DNA from: Pseudomonas sp. 2FG | Lineage (GTDB): Bacteria; Pseudomonadota; Gammaproteobacteria; Pseudomonadales; Pseudomonadaceae | Direction: 5' to 3' | Assembly (NCBI RefSeq): GCF_005502935.1 | Contig: NZ_SCMP01000009.1 | Location: forward strand, 62,001-126,000 | Length of the DNA stretch: 64,000 nt | Part shown: one piece after another, positions 61,846-64,000 of the stretch | How positions within the stretch are numbered: the stretch's first letter is position 1 | Layout: each line of letters opens with the position of its first letter | Program-made: the position numbers and the translations under genes | Notes under the pieces: model-generated | What the model saw: the letters and a program-made list of their open reading frames with translations, nothing else | What the model was told of the DNA's origin: nothing | Database searches by the model: none

Positions 61846-62506
61846 GATGATGTCTCCTTTCGGGGTAACCAAGGTCGCGCCCATCGCGTCCTTGTTGTGA
61901 TCCGGCCGGCGGGGGACGGGCTGGCCGCACCGCGTAGCGGCCGCAACAGCGTGGAGGACCAGGAGGCGCACAGAATTTGTGGGCAAGGAATCCGCGCCGC
62001 GGAGGGGAAATTGTTTGCGCCGGACGGTTGCGGTCATAAAGCCCGAGGCTCAGCCGTGCCACCGCCAGGATTCACGACAAGCCAAGGACGCAACGGGCCG
62101 AACTCCCCCGAAAGGAAACAGGGCCGACTCGGTATCCCTGCGTGACGGCTTCACCGGCTTGCACTCTGACGCGGGCAAGGCCAACACCCCGACGACGGGC
62201 AAGAACGCCCTTGCCGCAGCCTGCGGCAACAGGCTGAGGCGTGGGCTGGAAGCGCCATAGCAAGGCCGTGCGGCATGTCCGTGGCCCATCCTTCGTGACC
62301 TGGCACAACGAACCACCAGCGTCGAGGGCGGTGCGCGCACGCACAACCTGTCGCAGCAAACCGAAGCGTGCCTCCATCGCGCCCCGTCCGTTGCGGCGGG
62401 ACGCCATCAAAAGCCCTGCGCTAGCGGGCACCGATTGCCGTGCCGCGCCAGGCACTGGCGCGCCACCTCGTGTGTGGCTCAGCAGAAAACGGTCAAAGAG
62501 AGACAC
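61846..62506. other. Long gap upstream of DUF736
   Basis: This 661-base stretch is the largest in the window without a gene I can support. Open frames on both strands look like high-GC noise. GCCGCAGCCTGCGGC (62214-62228) is a near-perfect GC-rich palindrome. It is a plausible regulatory or fusion region between the backbone and the cargo gene beyond it. Confidence 0.45.
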
Positions 62507-63829
62507 TCAGCAAGATAACCAAACATCAATTAGCTTCTGAGCTTTCTGTTTATCAACCAATGGCGATGAGTGAGGCCGAGCCGTGATAATAGAGCGCAGC
62601 TGATCTGGCGTTATACAATCGAATGTAGCCCCCACATCCAATCCATATCCATTTTCTAGCTCAAATTTCATAGCTCTCACAACGCTAGAACATTCGATGC
62701 ATGCTTTTCTTATACCTTTCCAAGCAGCGCTAGCTTGGGTTGGCGGGTAAGTTTGAAAGGCAACCTTCCCCTTCATAAATTTAACGACCTCAAACTTTGA
62801 CCGTTCGCAAACCGGGCATTCCCAAGAGCCCTCTAGCTCGCTCCACATCTGCGCACACCCTGGCAACGACAATAACATCGCCAAGTAATTCTCCGGAGGG
62901 ACGCTCCCTACAGGTTTACTTTCCGTACGCCATCGACTCCAGTTAGCCTGGTGAACAATGTTGTTTCTCGCCATCTCGCGACTGAATGCCTCAGCGTCCA
63001 CCAATTCCAAGCCACCATATCTATGATGCCCATTTGACAGTGTTGGAACAGCAGCTATTCCGACTGGATATCTTTCATACCAATAATCTTGTAGAACCGC
63101 CGCTTCGGCAACTTGGTAAACCAGTTTCATCCTCGCCACATAAGCTGGCCGAACGAGCTGCCACAGCGCCATCACCTTTGACTCATCCACACCATGTGAA
63201 ACATGTTTGCCCACGTTAATAAATTGCCGAATTTGCCCAATGGAGAAGGATTGCCACTCAACGCGGCACCCTTTGTCCGACAGAATTTTTTTTGCCGCCG
63301 CATCAGAGTTATTACAATCCTCACAAATTAAAATCCGAGCATAAGATGAAAATGCTGGAGCCATTCGCTCAATCATCGCCAGCCCAGTACTTGTTGGATT
63401 TTCAGCACCACTCACAACAAAAACCTTATTAAACGCAGCCTTAAGCGCATCTTCCATGTGATCGTGATGCTCAACTAACTTCGCAAGTATTTGGCCTTTA
63501 CTTCCAACCCTAGATATATCAAATTTGCCCCTTTCACAACATGGACACTTCCAGTACTGAGAGGTTTCTACCCAATTTCTATTCATCTCAAAAAGCTCTG
63601 CCCCATGGCGCTTTTTTATTTCACAAGACAAAGGCGACTCAACACCATCAAGCAAATCGAGCGTTCCATCATTTATACATTTGACTGCCAAACTCAACGC
63701 AGTAGCTCTTTCTTCCCGAACGCGCTCATGATAATCCTCGCTCTTTTCTGCCCAGGCCGCTAAAGCGTTAGGCTGCCTACCTAGACTGGCCCTTTCTTCG
63801 ATTTCCGCCACGCCTATACTCTCCTTCAA
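62507..63829 (-). CDS. Unrecognised zinc-ribbon/HNH-like protein
   Basis: A 440-residue soluble protein with lower-GC codon use than the backbone. The first half has C-P-C-C (about 94-97), then E-H-H-D-H (about 119-123), and then I-C-E-D-C-N-N-S-D-A-A-A-K-K (about 167-180). This order, cysteine pair, His cluster, then C-x2-C-N, is what an HNH-type nuclease shows. A second zinc ribbon, E-C-P-V-C (about 339-343) and A-C-I-E-C (about 377-381), is in the C-terminal half. I do not recognise a family. Foreign codon use and its place at the edge of the ICE backbone suggest cargo, possibly a defence nuclease. Confidence 0.6.
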   Translation of the reverse strand: MKESIGVAEIEERASLGRQPNALAAWAEKSEDYHERVREERATALSLAVKCINDGTLDLLDGVESPLSCEIKKRHGAELFEMNRNWVETSQYWKCPCCERGKFDISRVGSKGQILAKLVEHHDHMEDALKAAFNKVFVVSGAENPTSTGLAMIERMAPAFSSYARILICEDCNNSDAAAKKILSDKGCRVEWQSFSIGQIRQFINVGKHVSHGVDESKVMALWQLVRPAYVARMKLVYQVAEAAVLQDYWYERYPVGIAAVPTLSNGHHRYGGLELVDAEAFSREMARNNIVHQANWSRWRTESKPVGSVPPENYLAMLLSLPGCAQMWSELEGSWECPVCERSKFEVVKFMKGKVAFQTYPPTQASAAWKGIRKACIECSSVVRAMKFELENGYGLDVGATFDCITPDQLRSIITARPHSSPLVDKQKAQKLIDVWLSC

Positions 63830-64000
63830 GAATTAATCCGCCACACTCAAATGCCATTTTATCGATTGATTTTCGCGTTTAGCCTATTGATACCGCTCAC
63901 GGATAACCGCCCTGTCGAAAGCGGCAACATATGTGCCTTATCGGGCCCCTTGCATACCAACCTGCGTCAGGGCTCTGCAGCTTTCTGCACGCTGCTATCG
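63830..64000. other. Right-hand edge of window
   Basis: The first part should be the promoter region of the zinc-ribbon gene. The last hundred bases are more GC-rich and may belong to the next gene, but too little is present to say. Confidence 0.3.

Noticed and set aside
1..64000. Insertion sequences or complete transposons
   Set aside because: I saw no transposase-like protein among the supported genes and no paired terminal repeats; the mobile signals are integrase, relaxase and type IV secretion.

Overview
The window looks like a piece of a Pseudomonas-type gammaproteobacterial chromosome carrying most of an integrative and conjugative element (ICE). This rests on high-GC coding with Pseudomonas-like codon use, a FeaR/phenylacetaldehyde-dehydrogenase type amine catabolism locus, pqqF, and a trb/traG/VirD2/RepA/ParA backbone of the kind found in Tn4371-like ICEs. 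No database was searched. Family names come from motif and sequence recognition.

Layout. (1) 1-10.7 kb is chromosomal: the start of a class III aminotransferase (minus strand), an aldehyde dehydrogenase, an APC permease, a DUF3156 protein and a FeaR-like regulator form an amine/aldehyde catabolic locus. Then come a CoiA-like gene that appears split by a frameshift, a DUF1993 gene, and a decayed stretch with an LtrA-family remnant fused to the end of a twice-frameshifted pqqF. (2) At 10.71-10.77 kb lies the 3' half of a tRNA-Leu(UAA) with no 5' half, a probable attachment-site duplication, followed by a tyrosine integrase. (3) 12.1-25.2 kb is cargo: a RelE/NadS-like toxin-antitoxin pair, a dead TIGR02391-type gene, a complete type II Wadjet operon (jetABCD) with ATGA overlaps, and an unrecognised two-gene unit encoding a 7-TM protein and a ~600-residue protein. 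(4) 25.25-37.3 kb is the conjugation operon traG-(CopG)-trbBCDEJKLFGI, minus strand, ending in a frameshifted DUF2274 gene. (5) 37.3-38.0 kb has a candidate structured RNA and a second EexN-like lipoprotein gene. (6) 38.0-53.4 kb is a catabolic cassette: an AlkB/XylM-type diiron hydroxylase, its ferredoxin/flavin reductase, an AlkJ-like GMC alcohol dehydrogenase, one DUF1302 and two DUF1329 envelope proteins, and four regulators (LysR, two AraC, one MalT-like LuxR). (7) 53.5-61.8 kb is the relaxase, TraF protease, DUF2840, ribbon-helix-helix protein, ParA, an iteron-bearing putative origin, RepA, and small ICE backbone genes. (8) 62.5-63.8 kb holds an unrecognised zinc-ribbon/HNH-like protein. 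The right end of the element lies outside the window.

How it fits together. The element carries machinery to excise or integrate (Int), replicate and segregate (RepA, ParA), process DNA (relaxase, TraF) and transfer it (TraG, Trb). Its cargo has two themes: genome defence/stability (Wadjet, toxin-antitoxin, two unknown loci) and oxidation of a hydrophobic substrate (hydroxylase to alcohol to aldehyde). The most likely undescribed systems are the two-gene unit at 22.1-25.2 kb and the zinc-ribbon protein at 62.5-63.8 kb. A compact multi-hairpin RNA at 37.6 kb, and a duplicated DUF1329 gene with a mosaic identity pattern, also deserve a second look.
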